Below are positions 1 to 12,400 of a stretch of 64,000 nt of DNA, in pieces. The number at the start of each line of letters is the position of its first letter. Within the stretch, counting starts at the first letter, position 1. Under the pieces are notes generated by a model. That model was not told where the DNA came from, searched no databases, and saw only the letters and a list, made by a program, of their open reading frames with translations. The translations under genes and the position numbers were made by a program. The DNA comes from Cornus controversa (taxonomy: Eukaryota; Streptophyta; Magnoliopsida; Cornales; Cornaceae): the NCBI GenBank assembly GCA_026545225.1, contig CM048854.1, positions 29,931,730-29,995,729 on the forward strand. The letters are read 5' to 3'.

Positions 1-1344
1 GAGGCAAGCCACTCGAATAGGAAGTCAAAACTAGCTAAATGGTTAAGGTTCGTCATTTTGTCCCCATAAAATTTATCTTCCTATGATCAGTTCAAGTACT
101 CATCTCACCCAGGAAAAGCTAGATTTCTTTGAAAACAATTGCTAAACACTCCACCTCTCACAGTAGTAAGATCTAATCAATTAGTAAGATAAACCCAACT
201 AGACAACTTCTGCTAGGTTGGCAGCCAGTACAAACTTTAGCTGAACACTTGCTAAAAAAGAATTCCAAAGACTTTGAACCAAAGCCAGGTGCACTCCCAG
301 TGAGCCAGTAAAACAAGTCATGTTGCTTGTGATTCACTTGAAAAAGCTCACTAAATGATAGTATACAAACTCCTAGTGAGTATGAGAGAATCAAACTCAA
401 TCCAGAATACAGGCTCAACCTTTAAATGACCCAAGCTTGAGCAAACATGTGCTCAAGTGAAGAAGGATCCCAGACATTAATGGCACTTTATATTTTATCA
501 CCTCTATGATACAGAGTTTTTAGACTCGAAATTTCAAGTCCATTAAATGCCTTTAATTTGACATTAGCTCAGCTAAAAAGCTGTTCCATTTGCTTCTTGG
601 ATCTGATAAAAGAGGATGAAGATTTGTTTTGAAAGTGCTGGAGAACCGGCTTTTGTTATTTGCCCCATGTCACAGCCAATTAGGCTCCATCGAGCACCAA
701 GACAGCTTGAACTGCTCGTATGCTTGCATAAACCAACCTTGAGCACCTTACATGATATCTGATTTGAGCTTTAGCCAACTCAAACACACAGGTTCAACCA
801 AGCTTACATTGAGAAATTAAAATTACTTAGATAGGCTTGTTCACAGCCCTATTCCCAGAAAAAGAAACTCTAAATTGACACATAGATGCAAAGTGTACCA
901 GGCATGGATGTTTTAGTGCCACATATGAATAGGTAAAGCAGTCAAGTGTACTAAAGAGGACAGAGAAAAAGGATACAATTATTGACAGGTGAACCAATAG
1001 TTGTATACAAAATAATTACAAAAAGTTTCGGAAGACCAAAACTATGAAAAGCTTATAACATATGAGTTGATATGACCAATAAACAACTAAAAAATACAAG
1101 TTGTATCTATTAATAAAATTAGAGAAAATGCATTCAATGTCAGTACGAGTGAACTAGAAAATAAAGCAAAAAATTATAAAAATGGATTAACTAAAGTCAA
1201 GCAAACTAAGAGATAACTTTAATAATAGGAGTTTCAATGAGCAGTTACAATAATGCTAAACAGTAAGAGGACATAAATGGAAGATCCGTGACTCGCGAAA
1301 GTATTAACAACCAACTTCTCTAAAAGGCTTAGCTTACAAGAGAG

Positions 1345-1510
1345 TATAAATTAGTTATTCATATCATTAACATATTCCCTCGCGTCTCTCCAGACTTCCT
1401 CTACGGGTGAGTCAAAAAAGTGCGTATTTTAATTATCGAAGTGGTGTCACGTGTGAGCTCAATATCTTTTTGGTTTGATACCATGTTAATAACCAACTCT
1501 GAAATCAAAT
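1345..1510 (-). repeat. Dispersed repeat with a tRNA-iMet-like motif
   Basis: The minus strand reads AACATGGTATCAAACC, followed by a stretch with CTCACACGTGACACCAC and GACTCACCCGTAGAGGAAG. This layout (ACATGGTATCA, then a CACGTGA block) is common in dispersed non-coding repeats of dicot introns and UTRs. A related copy lies near 22.4 kb. I cannot tell whether it is SINE-derived or a decayed LTR end. Confidence 0.35.
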
Positions 1511-1978
1511 TATTAAGGAGGGTTTAACTTAATTATTTGTCTCACCAAGAAAAGCTATGAGAAAAGATTACAAGCATATGCATTCAGGTTTGAATTTGTT
1601 ATAGAATAAAAATATCACAATAAAAGATACAAAAGCATCAAATGGACTTTAAGAGCAGAACAATCACATAAAGTTCTTTATAACTAGAAGAGAATAACAA
1701 ACAACAATCAGCGCTAAAAGCCACCAACCAAAACACATAGCTAACATACAAAATTTATAATGGTTATATAAAATGATTTATTGCATAGAATAAGGGACTA
1801 AAGGATTCTAGAATTATCTGATGGAATGACAAGTATTTAGATTAATTGAGTCAATTGGTTTGGCAGACAAGGGATTTTCATTAACAAGAAATACAAGAGT
1901 ATATTATGTTTAGAACAACAGAAAAGATGAAACTGACCAAAAGAGGAAGAGGACAGCTATATAAAACAAGTACTTGCA

Positions 1979-1998
1979 CCCCCCCCCCCCCTCCCCAA

Positions 1999-2025
<27 letters not shown>
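1979..2025. repeat. C-run and (AT)n microsatellite
   Basis: A run of about 13 C with one interrupting T is followed directly by about 13 AT units. It lies inside intron 13. Confidence 0.9.
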
Positions 2026-2030
<5 letters not shown>

Positions 2031-2214
2031 GCAAGCAAAATCAAGGTCCCTTAATAATAATAATAATCATATTAATAATAATAAATTAAGTAAACAAAAT
2101 CAAGGTTGGTTAAATGTTATGTAAAGTATATCATCGACAAGCATAAACCGATCGAACTCTACTCCTAATGGTGCTTGAGAGGATTTATACCGTCCATAAT
2201 ATTTTATCCATAAA

Positions 2215-2560
2215 ATTCTTCCTAAAATAGGGAAGTTAGACCAATGACTCAAGACAGATGGTATAAGCCGATTCAAGTGGGGGGGCTGGGGATTAGGAGA
2301 CTGGCTCCATTCAACAAGGCCCTGTTGAGCAAGTGGTTGTGGAAATTTGGTGGGGGAGAAGCACAGACTTTGGAGGTGGGTTATCAAGCAAAGGTTTTGT
2401 GAGGACAGGGGTGGTTGGGGTTCTCTAGAGATGAGGGCTCCAGTAAGGGTGGGTGTGTGGAAATTTATTTGGTAGGAGTGGGATAAATTTTCAAAGCCCA
2501 TTTGATTTTGGGTGCAGAGGGGCAAATACATTCGTTTTTGGGAGGATCATTAACGCAGAG
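2215..2560 (+). mobile_element. LINE (L1-type) ORF2 C-terminal fragment
   Basis: The plus strand encodes, across shifted frames, [20 protein letters not shown], then a block resembling [14 protein letters not shown], then VGVWKFIW and FWEDH. This is the order of the region after the reverse transcriptase in plant L1 ORF2 proteins (GLGIR..N.ALL.KWLWRF, then EGGW, then G.GLWK.I, then G..IRFW.D). Only this piece remains and the frame is broken. It is a truncated fossil in intron 13. Confidence 0.75.
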
Positions 2561-3489
2561 ATCGGTCATTAGCACACAACACAACCACGTCAATGATGCA
2601 ACACCCATTCAACAACAATGAAACATATTTACTTCGAGGATGCAACACCCATGCAACAAACTACATCAATATGCAAGCAACAACTTTACTTTGAGAATGT
2701 AACACCTTTGCATCTATATTGCATCCTCAATGTAAATGCTAGTAAGTATAGTACAAAATTTTGTACCGGAGAAAATCTCGGTCCTTGCTTTTCAGGTATG
2801 CCAAAATATAAAATTGGTCAGATAAAGATAGTTGTCTCATCAAATCAAGCAGTAAAGTTGAAATTTGGCATATACATAACAAGCACAATAGAGGTATAGA
2901 ATCCAACAGTGTGCTTGACTGTCTTGAGTCTTGACAGAATATGAATTCCACAAAAAGTAATTAAGGGCCTAAGGGGTATATTTACTTTCGACCTGTCAGT
3001 ATATACTCTCTTAAAAACTAATGCATATACATACCACATTCATCTAAAATTATTACAAAAGACACAAAAAGTAAGAAAAAACATTATTAACTTTAAGTAA
3101 TAGGGTTTTCAATAAAGAAAAACAACACAATACAGCAATTTTCAGTCCAAATATAGAAATTTTAACCGCCGACAGATGTCCCATGCCAAGTTTCATGAAC
3201 AGCAATTGCTTTCTTATTTTTTTAATTAAAAAATCTTTCAATTCAGAATACGAAATAAAAATTAATGTATGCAGTTAACAATAAGGAAACAATAAGATAA
3301 ATACATCATCAGGGTATTACAAATGTGAGATGGCGACCACACAGAGACGTGATTTCAACATAGATTGAACAACAATATAATTCCAAATCTCATCATTGCA
3401 CCTGTGCTGACATGCAATAACCGCATGGCTTCCCACTAGAGGATGAATTAATAAGATGGGTGACATATCAATAATGCATTGCCACTAAC

Positions 3490-6400
3490 CTGCAGCAACA
3501 AGCTTTCTTAAATTCTCCACCCTTTCTGCAACTTCGGAATCAGACGGAGCTAAAAACTGAGCTGCAATGGCAAAGTCTAGAGCTTCTTTATGTTTGCCCA
3601 GCTGCAAGAAATAATAACCAAGGATTAGTAAGAGTTATAAAAAGAACAAAAGATAATGGTTCAGTTCATTATGAATGAAGGCCTAGATACTAGGAATTTT
3701 CTCAAACAGTGACCTTCTGAACAGTATGACCTATAAGAAGGCCTGTAAATGGGCTTAACCAGTATTGAGGGGAGCATCCAGAACAGGGAATAGGACATCT
3801 TTTCTTAAAATTAAAAATATAGATCATATGGTTCAAAGAAAAAACACTAAAATGTCAAAGCAAGCTTAGAAGGCAATATCTCACTCAAAGGGAAGGCACC
3901 TTACTTTTATCCAAAGCAGCTTTTCTTTTATGCCAACAAATTTATTGTTTCTGTTTACTATTTTCGTTAAAATAATTAATAAAGCCATGGAAAGGAATTT
4001 TTTTTTTTCTTTTGGGGGGGGGTTGGTTTGGGATGAATCTAAACATCAACTGGTGAGTTCTAGGATTCTGTGTACTCTCCCATGAAAGATGAAAGGCTGA
4101 GGATTAGGAAACCTAAGGTTGTCTAATCAAGCTCTGTTAGGAAGAAGTTATTAAGATGCAGTGAAAGTATGCAGAGTGAATTGGTGGAGGTATAATATGG
4201 TAGCAGCAGGGTGAACTGGAAAGCTAAAGAGGTTGGAAAGTCTTATAAGATGGGACTCGGGAGTATGGAAGAGAATGAAGTGTTGGGGGGAGGATTTCTT
4301 GAAACCAATTAAGCTTGTGGTAGGACTATGGCAGTGGGATCGATTGTTGACATGATAACTGGTGTAGTGAGGGTTACCTGAAGCACACCTTTCTGAATGT
4401 TTGCAGGATACCAGTAAAAAAGCAGACTCCCCCTCCCACCCGGTTGCAGGTCAGTTGGTTAGTTGGAGAGGCTCCAGAGTGGATAGGAGAGTTCAAGCAG
4501 TCTGGCAGGCAGCTTCTATGAGCTTTCAGTTTTTGATTGATTCTTTTGTTTCTCTTTTGGATGAGAGAAGTCTTACTTGCCAAAAATGAGTTAATTGAAA
4601 AGAAAAAAAAAAAAAGAAGGCCTGAACTATTCTTTTTTTTGCAATTAATCCCCCAAACAAATAACTCCTAATTTATTAAAAGTTCTGCAAATAGTCCCTT
4701 ACCACCATATTGTTGATTTAAAAACAACATAGTTTAGCCTATGTGATGCACATGACTAATGTTTTTGCTAATATGAACATTATATCCTTTGATTTTGTTT
4801 TATTTTTTTATGCTAATTGCAACAATCCCATGTGCTATCAATTTTTTTGCAAACAATCCCCTAACATGGCCAAAAACCTCCCAAAATAGCATATCTATAT
4901 TTAAGGCCACAACCTCATCCTACAATAGGGGTGGCAAATTCTGCCCAAACCCGCGAAACTGCCCATTAATTAATCACCCTTAGGTGAGTGATTTAAAAAG
5001 AGCGTAATTAGAGGGTTGCTAGCAGGTTGAAAGTGGGTACCCACTTCCAACCCGCTCAAACATAACTCTTTTCTAAAAGGTGGCCCAAACATAATTAAGA
5101 CAGAACCCATGACACTCTCTCTCTTGCTTTCTCTCTCTTCTTTGCTCTCTCTCTCTCTCAACAGCTCCCACAACTCAAAAATTTTACATATATGTGTGTG
5201 TGTGTGTATATATATATAATACACAAATCAGCTATATATTTTTTGGGTCAAACTCTCTCTCTCCCTAAATAAAAATATTATATAGATGTGTGTGTATATA
5301 TATAATACACATATCACGTATATATTTCTTGGGTCAATCTCTCTCTCTCTAAACAAAAATATTACATATATGTATATATATATAATAAACATATCAGGTA
5401 TATATTTTTTGGATTAAACACAATAAACAAATAAGATTACTGTAAACAGTAATTTTTTTAAAAAGTAATAAGATTACACATTACGTGATGTTACATTTTT
5501 AATGCCTAAGAAACAACAAGAGAGGAGTGCAATTTTTTAAAAAAGTTCACAAGATTTGTTTCTAACAAAATAATATAATTAATATTATTATAATTAATTT
5601 TGATGTGATGCTAAATATATATATATTCTCTCTAGAGAAGTCTGTAGACTTCAACTAATACGCAATCTGAAAACATGTCTATCTCAATTGGTGCCCCCAC
5701 CAGGCTCAAAAAGTTGGCTGACTACCTCCCTCAACAATAATGTTCAACTTCAAATTAAATTAATACATGCATGTGTCGTTGTTTTGTGTGTGTGTGTATA
5801 GTCTACACACACATGTATGGTTATATTGAGGGAAAATCAGATTCAGCTCTTGTAAGATATAAACAATATAATAAGATGAGCCAACTTTGTCAAATCCAAA
5901 ATTATCAAAGGACCTCATCATTTTATATCAGCGCAATTAAGTATTAAAATACCAGATTTATTCTAGCGTTATCTGCTTAAATCATTAAAATAAACAAAAA
6001 TTTTATTTTTAAAATTTTTTAGGAATATAGTTGGACACCATTATAATGTAAATGGACAGCTCTGTTGTCCATAATTAATCTTCTTTCCTTCTATTCTTCT
6101 TTCCTTATTTCACCTTTACTTAATTTACGTAGGCTTGTACAGTTAGCATATTGACAAAATATATAGTTTCCATATAAAGCTAGACTGCTAGAATCACTCA
6201 GCAATTAGTTTCTTTCCATGTATAGCTCTCTTGTAAAGGTCCTATATAATAAACAGATTACTCAAAGGCTAATTGATTCGGCCATTCAAACAGATTCTGA
6301 CTTATTTTGACATGGTATCAGAGCCAAGATGAACTTTTTTTTCTCTCGGTTTGGTTGTCGCCCGCGTGATTTTTTTTCTCCTCTCGGTGTTCGTGTGTTG

Positions 6401-9400
6401 GCGTCTTCTGGATTATTCCTGGTTTGAGTTTTTTTTCGCAGCCTCTGTTCAGGTCTCAGCAGGAGTTCTCTTATGGTGAGCCTCTCGACGCGTCTATTTC
6501 TGGTCTCCATAGTTTCTCGGCAGTTTCTGTTTTCATCTCGGCAGTTGCATCCTACTGGTGAATTAGTTTCTTTGTGATGGACTCTGCACCTGTGTGTCAA
6601 GTTTACGGGCACAAACTACTCTACTTGGGCTTTTCAATTTGAACTTTTCCTCAAAGGAAAAGATCTTTAGGGTCATATTGATGGCACGAATGTTGCTCCA
6701 CAATCCGCTACTGACAAATCCAAAGATCTCTGAGCTTCTCCCTCATGGGCTATCCTTGATGCTCGGATTATGTCTTGGCTTCTTGGTTCAATGGAGCCAC
6801 ATATTGTTACCAACTTGCGGCCTCATCGCTCCGCTCAATCCATGTGGAATTACCTGAAGCAGGTTTATCATCAAGCTAATGATGCTCGTCGCTTTCAGTT
6901 GGAACATGCAATTCCTATGTTTCAACATGGTAGTCTTTCCATCCAAGACTACTACTCGGCCTTTCTGACTCTTTGGCACAAATATACAGATTTTGTTACA
7001 GCAGATGTTCCTGCTGGTGCTCTTTCGACTATCCAGACTCTTCATGAGACTAGCCGGCGTGATCAATTTCTTATGAAATTATGTCCGGAATACGAATCTG
7101 TTCGCTCCTCTCTACTGAACCGATCTCCTGTTCCTTCCCTTGATATTTGTTTTGGTGAGTTACTTCGCGAAGAATAACGTCTTAGTACTCAAGCTATTCT
7201 GGAGCAATCTCATGGCAGTTTGGGCACGGCACCTATGGCTTATGTTCCCCAAGGCCGAGGATCACCTATGCCTTCTAAACATTTGCAGTGTTACTGCTGC
7301 AAGGAATATGGGCATATTGCTGCTAATTGTCCTAAGAAATATTGTTCTTATTGCAAGAAGAAGGGTCACATTATCAAAGAATGTCGTCTCCGTCCCCAGA
7401 ATCGTCAAGCCCAAGCATTTCAGACTTCTGTTATTGTTCCTCCCGCAGCGACTTCTGTCGCACATGGCTCTTCCTCAGGTGCTTGCTCTGATCTTGCACC
7501 TCCTGCACCAAATTACTGCACACCAGAAATGGTGCAACAAATGCTAATTTCGGCATTATCTGTAATGAGGTTTCAAGGTAAAGATTCTACTAAACTTTGG
7601 TACGTAGACTCGGGAGCTTCTAATCACATGACGAATACTCCCACCGCTCTGTGTCATGTTCGGCCCTATGCTGGTCAATCTGCCATTCAGACTGCCAATG
7701 GCAGTTCTTTGCCCATATTTGCTGTAGGCGATGCCTCTTCCAAATTGACTGATGTGTTTCTTGCTCCTCAGCTTTCCACGAGTCTTATCTCTGTTGGTCA
7801 ATTAGTTGATAACAATTGTGCTGTTAATTTTTTTGGTGATGGTTGTGTTGTGCAGGATCAGGTAAGGGGAGAGCCGATCGCAAAGGGACCTAACGTGGGG
7901 CGCTTGTTTCCACTATTTTTACATGCTCCAACACTTTCTCCAGTTTCTTCTATTCAGTCTTTTGCTTGTAATAATGTTCCTGATCTGAGTATGGTGTGGC
8001 ATCGTCGTTTAGGCCATCCCAATACTCAAATCTTATCTCATGTATTGCACTCTGATTTTCTTGGTAATAAAGAACGTTCTTCTTTATCTCTTGAGTGTGA
8101 TTCTTGTAACCTTGGTAAAAGCAAAATTTTTCCCTTTCCTTTGCATGCTAGTAGAGCTTCTCACTGTTTTGATCTTATCCATAGTGATGTTTGGGGACCT
8201 TCCCCGGTTAGTTCACATGAAAAATTTAAATACTTTGTGACTTTCATTGATGATCATAGCAGATTCACTTGGGTTTATTTTCTTCGTTCTAAATCTGAGG
8301 TTTTTCGTACTTTCACTAAGTTTTTAGCGTATGTTGAGAATCAATTTTCTATGACTATTAAGACATTACGTATAGATTCTGGTGGTGAATATTTGCCTAC
8401 TAAGTTTCAAGCATTCTTGGCTTCTAAAGGTATTATTCATCAACGTTCATGTACTGCTACTCCCCAACAGAATGGAGTAGCTAAACGCAAAAATCGACAT
8501 CTTCTTGATATGGTACGTACTCTCTTGTTAGAATCCTCTGTTCCATCCATGTTCTGGGTCGAGGCTTTAAAAACTGCTACTCACTTGATTAATCGTTTAC
8601 CTTCCCAAGTCTTACACCTAGAGTCTCCTTATTTCTGCTTGTTTGCTAAACAACCTAGTTATGATAATCTCCGTATCTTTGGTTGTGTTTGTTTTGTCCA
8701 TTTACCTCCTCATGAGCGACATAAATTATCTGCTCAATCTGTTAAATGTGCATTCTTAGGATATAATGTGTGTCAAAAGGAATTGTTTGCTATGATCCTA
8801 TTTTACATCGTACACGCATTTCTAGGAATGTTATTTTCTTTGAAAATCAACATTTCTTTCATGTGTCCTCTGTGCCCTCTTCTTCTACAGTGGTCCTCCC
8901 CTCCTTTGAGCAGCAGTTCTCAAATCTTCATCAAGTCAGCTCTCGCTTTAAACCAGGTATTGTGTATACGAGACGTTCCCGCCCACAGTCTCTTCCAGTG
9001 GCTCCACCGATATCTGATCCTACCATGCTCCAGAACCAGTCAGTTGCAGCACCTCCAGAGTCCTTGGTACATCGCTCTTCTCGAGTGTTTGTACCTCCGG
9101 ATCGGTATGGTTTTTCTTCTGGCCACTCTATTTCCGCTCTTACTGCTACATTGTCCAATTTTGATATTCCCACATGCTACTCACATGCTGTCAAGCATAA
9201 TTGTTGGTGACAAGCTATGCAGGAAGAAATTGCTGCTCTAAAGGCCAATCACACCTGGGACATTGCACCTTGTCCTTCCACCATAGTTCCCCTGGGTTGC
9301 AAATGAGTTTACTCCGTCAAGGTTCGATCTGATGGAAGTTTAGATCATTATAAAGCTCGGCTTGTTGCACTTGGAAATAATCAGGAATATGGTGTCAATT

Positions 9401-12400
9401 ATGAAGAGACATTTGCTTCTGTGGCTAAAATGACCACTGTTCGTACGATTCTAGCTCTTGCTGCTTCCAATGATTGGCCACTACATCAGATGAATGTCAA
9501 GAATGCTTTTCTTCACGGGGATTTTAAAGAATGTATTTATATGAAGCCACCCCCGGGATTGTTTCCCTCTCCGACCTCACATGTGTGTAAGCTTCGTCGC
9601 TCCCTTTATGATCTCAAACAAGCTCCGAGGGCCTGGTTTGATAAATTTTGAACTACTTTATTACACTTCTCATTCAAGCAGAGCAAGTATGACACTTCCT
9701 TGTTTCTTCGAAAATCAGACATGGGTATTGTTGTTCTTTTGGTTTATGTTGATGATATTGTGATTACTAGTTCCGATTCTATTTTACTTGGTCAGCTCAA
9801 GACTCATCTATCTGAGTCCTTTCACATGAAAGATCTTGGATCTCTCACATTTTCTCGGTCTTGAGGTGCATCGTAGTCCATCTGGTATTTCCCTCAATCA
9901 ACATAAGTATGCTAGTGACCTGATGGCTACAACTGGCCTACAGGAGGCTACATCTGTTGATATTCCCATGGAATTGAATGTCAAGCTTCGCAAAGAGGAG
10001 GATGATTTACTTGTTGATCCCAGTTTATACCGGAAGTTGGTGGGTAGTCTTGTCTACCTCACCATTACTAGACCGGACATTTCTTTTGCAAGTCAGCCAG
10101 TTTCTTCAGACCCCTCGTCATCTTCATTCGGCTGCTGTCCGTAGGATCATACGCTATGTTCAGGGCACTTATGCCCGTGGCTTATTCTTTCCTGCAGGCA
10201 ATTCTCCTCGACTTACTGCTTATAGCAATGCTGATTGGGCCGGTTGTGCTGATACACGTCGCTCCATCACTGGTTGGTGTGTGTTCTTAGGTGATGCATT
10301 GATCTCCTGGAAGAGTAAGAAGCAAGACAAAGTCTCTAAGTCATCTACAGAATCTGAGTACCGGGCGATGTCTCTTACTTGTTCTGAAATTATTTGGCTT
10401 CGAGGTTTGCTTGCTGAGTTAGATTTTTCTGAGACTGATCCTACACCTCTACATGCTGATAATACGAGTGTTATTCAGATCACGGCTAATCTTGTCTATC
10501 ATGAGCGCACAAAGCATATTGAAGTCGACTGTCACTCTATTCGTGAAGCATTTGAAGCTCGTGTTATCACTCTTCCACATGTTTCTACTGAACTACAAAT
10601 TGCTGATATCTTCACCAAAGCTCTTACTCGCCATCGACATTGTTTCTTAAGTAGCAAATTGATGCTTGTTGATCAACTTGCATCAATTTGAGGGGAGCTG
10701 TCAATGGACAGCTCTGCTGTCCATAATTAATCTTCTTTCCTTCTATTCTTCTTTCCTTATTTCACCTTTACTTAATTTACGTAGGCTTATACAGTTAGCA
10801 TATTGACAGAATAAATAGTTTCCATATAAAGCTAGACTGCTAGAATCACTCGGCAATTAGTTTCTTTCCATGTATAGCTCTTTTGTAAAGGTCCTATATA
10901 ATAAACAGATCACTCAAAGGCTAATTGATTCGGCCATTCAAACAGATTCCGACTTATTTTGACATATAAGTGGGTATTCATTATATTTAATAAATGTCTT
11001 AAATTTCAATGGAATGTGATAGAAGGTTCAATTCAAATCCAGTTTTGATTAGGTTGTGGATTTTTAATTCCAACTATGAGCTTTCAATACTCAATAAGAG
11101 ACTTTAAATATTCAACTATTTGCGTGCACAAGGGTTGAAGAGTTGAAATTTTTACGTTTTTTTAAATTTGGTAAAAATTCTCTTCGTCGGATTTGGGTTG
11201 AAACCCGAATTTGGATTATTAAGTCGGATATTCTGAATGGTGCAACCCTCAACTCTAACATTTTTTAAAATATATTCGGGTTGGCTGGTCAATGCGGGTT
11301 GACCATCCCATTTAATGCCCAACCCTTTTATGACCCCACTATGATGGGTTGATAATGGGTGACTAACCCTTTTATAACCCGCCCATTTGCCACCCCAACC
11401 TACAATAAACGGCACAAAATTGCTACTTTGCCATTTGTTTTGTTTAAACAAAAGAAGTTAAAAAATAAAAAAAGGTGAAATTCCAAAGAAACTCATAATC
11501 AAGAAGATACAGTTTTTCAATCTGTCATTTGCTCTTCTTCATTTTAAAACCTTAATATATACATATATCTAAACAGACACCCTCTAGATGAAAGGACCAG
11601 AAAAAATAAGATCAATCAAAGTGAAGAAAAGGAAATTTTATAAATAGCTTCCTGAACAACACTTTAGATCGATGTATCTAAAACAATAACACAAGAAACA
11701 ACAACAATAGGGACAAAAAAAATTGGTTATACCTAAAAAAACCAAAACAATGAACCTCCATTTGATTGCCAAGAAAGCTAAAGAAAAGAAGATAAAACAA
11801 TGAATCAGTATAGAGAATCAATGTGCATTCCTCTTTGATCGACAATGAAGTGAATCAATCCACATTTATCAAGAAATTGGCAACATTAATCATAAACTCC
11901 CAAAATCTCTGTCCTTCTTGTATGTGATTCTTAAGTGCTAGGGTATTCTATTTCTCAATTTGCTGAATATCTCTCTCTCTAGTTTCAGCCTAGTCGCACT
12001 CAGTCCTTCTCTACTCTCTTAAAAAAATTACACACTAAAACTTCCACTCTAACCTCTTCCAAACTTCAATAATGAGAGAACCCGCGCACACAATGGAAGT
12101 ATACCTGAAGTCATTTCTTTTAGGTATAATTGCCATAGTAAAAAAATATTAGTCATGTGCCATTTATTAAATTTTCAAATTGTGATCTCATGACAGGGTA
12201 CTATCTTCAAAATATTGAATAAAACTCTGCCAAAAAAATAGTTCTAGGAGTGTTTTTCGCAATTCACCCAAGTAAAAATAAGGACAAATTTTCACATTGT
12301 TTGCATCAGCAACCTAATCTCCTGACTTCATTGTAGTTGTCTGACAGAAAAGGATTTTTTTTTTAATTTTTTGCCAAGTCAGGATTCATCTGCAAAAGCT

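Larger units (their letters stand above)
1..3489 (-). other. Intron 13 (partial) of the ASG2-like gene
   Basis: This sequence follows the donor site (GTTAGT) of exon 13 and runs off the left edge. I searched it for the acidic, serine-rich linker and the last WD repeats expected next in this family and saw no exon. It holds a dispersed repeat near 1.4 kb, a C-run with an AT microsatellite near 2.0 kb and a LINE fragment near 2.4 kb. The rest is unassigned AT-rich DNA. Confidence 0.7.
6047..10964 (+). mobile_element. Ty1/copia LTR retrotransposon, broken
   Basis: Two 266-bp LTRs (TG...CA) bound a 4.4-kb interior, with a perfect 5-bp target duplication TATAA (6042-6046 and 10965-10969). A tRNA-iMet-type primer site follows the left LTR and a purine tract precedes the right one. 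Coding remnants run gag, protease, integrase, reverse transcriptase, RNase H, which is the copia order. The frame is interrupted several times, so it is a fossil. The LTRs differ at 9 of 266 sites (3.4%), implying roughly a million years or slightly more at usual plant rates (inference). It is inserted inside the hAT element. Confidence 0.95.
4927..11398. mobile_element. hAT-type element, non-autonomous, with a copia insert
   Basis: The left end begins AGGGGTGGCAAAT and the right end is its near-complement ATTTGCCACCCCAA. Both are flanked by a perfect 8-bp duplication CCTACAAT (4919-4926 and 11399-11406), the hAT target-site length. Subterminal sequence is rich in CCCGC/GGGTT words, as in hAT ends. 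Removing the copia element leaves about 1.55 kb with no transposase frame, so the element is non-autonomous. It lies in intron 12 of the ASG2-like gene. Confidence 0.85.

Noticed and set aside
2100-2531. A 143-codon minus-strand frame
   Set aside because: It is the antisense of a LINE fragment whose plus strand carries the recognisable family motifs.
4927-11398. An autonomous hAT element with its own transposase
   Set aside because: All long frames inside belong to the copia insert; the hAT part has no transposase motifs.
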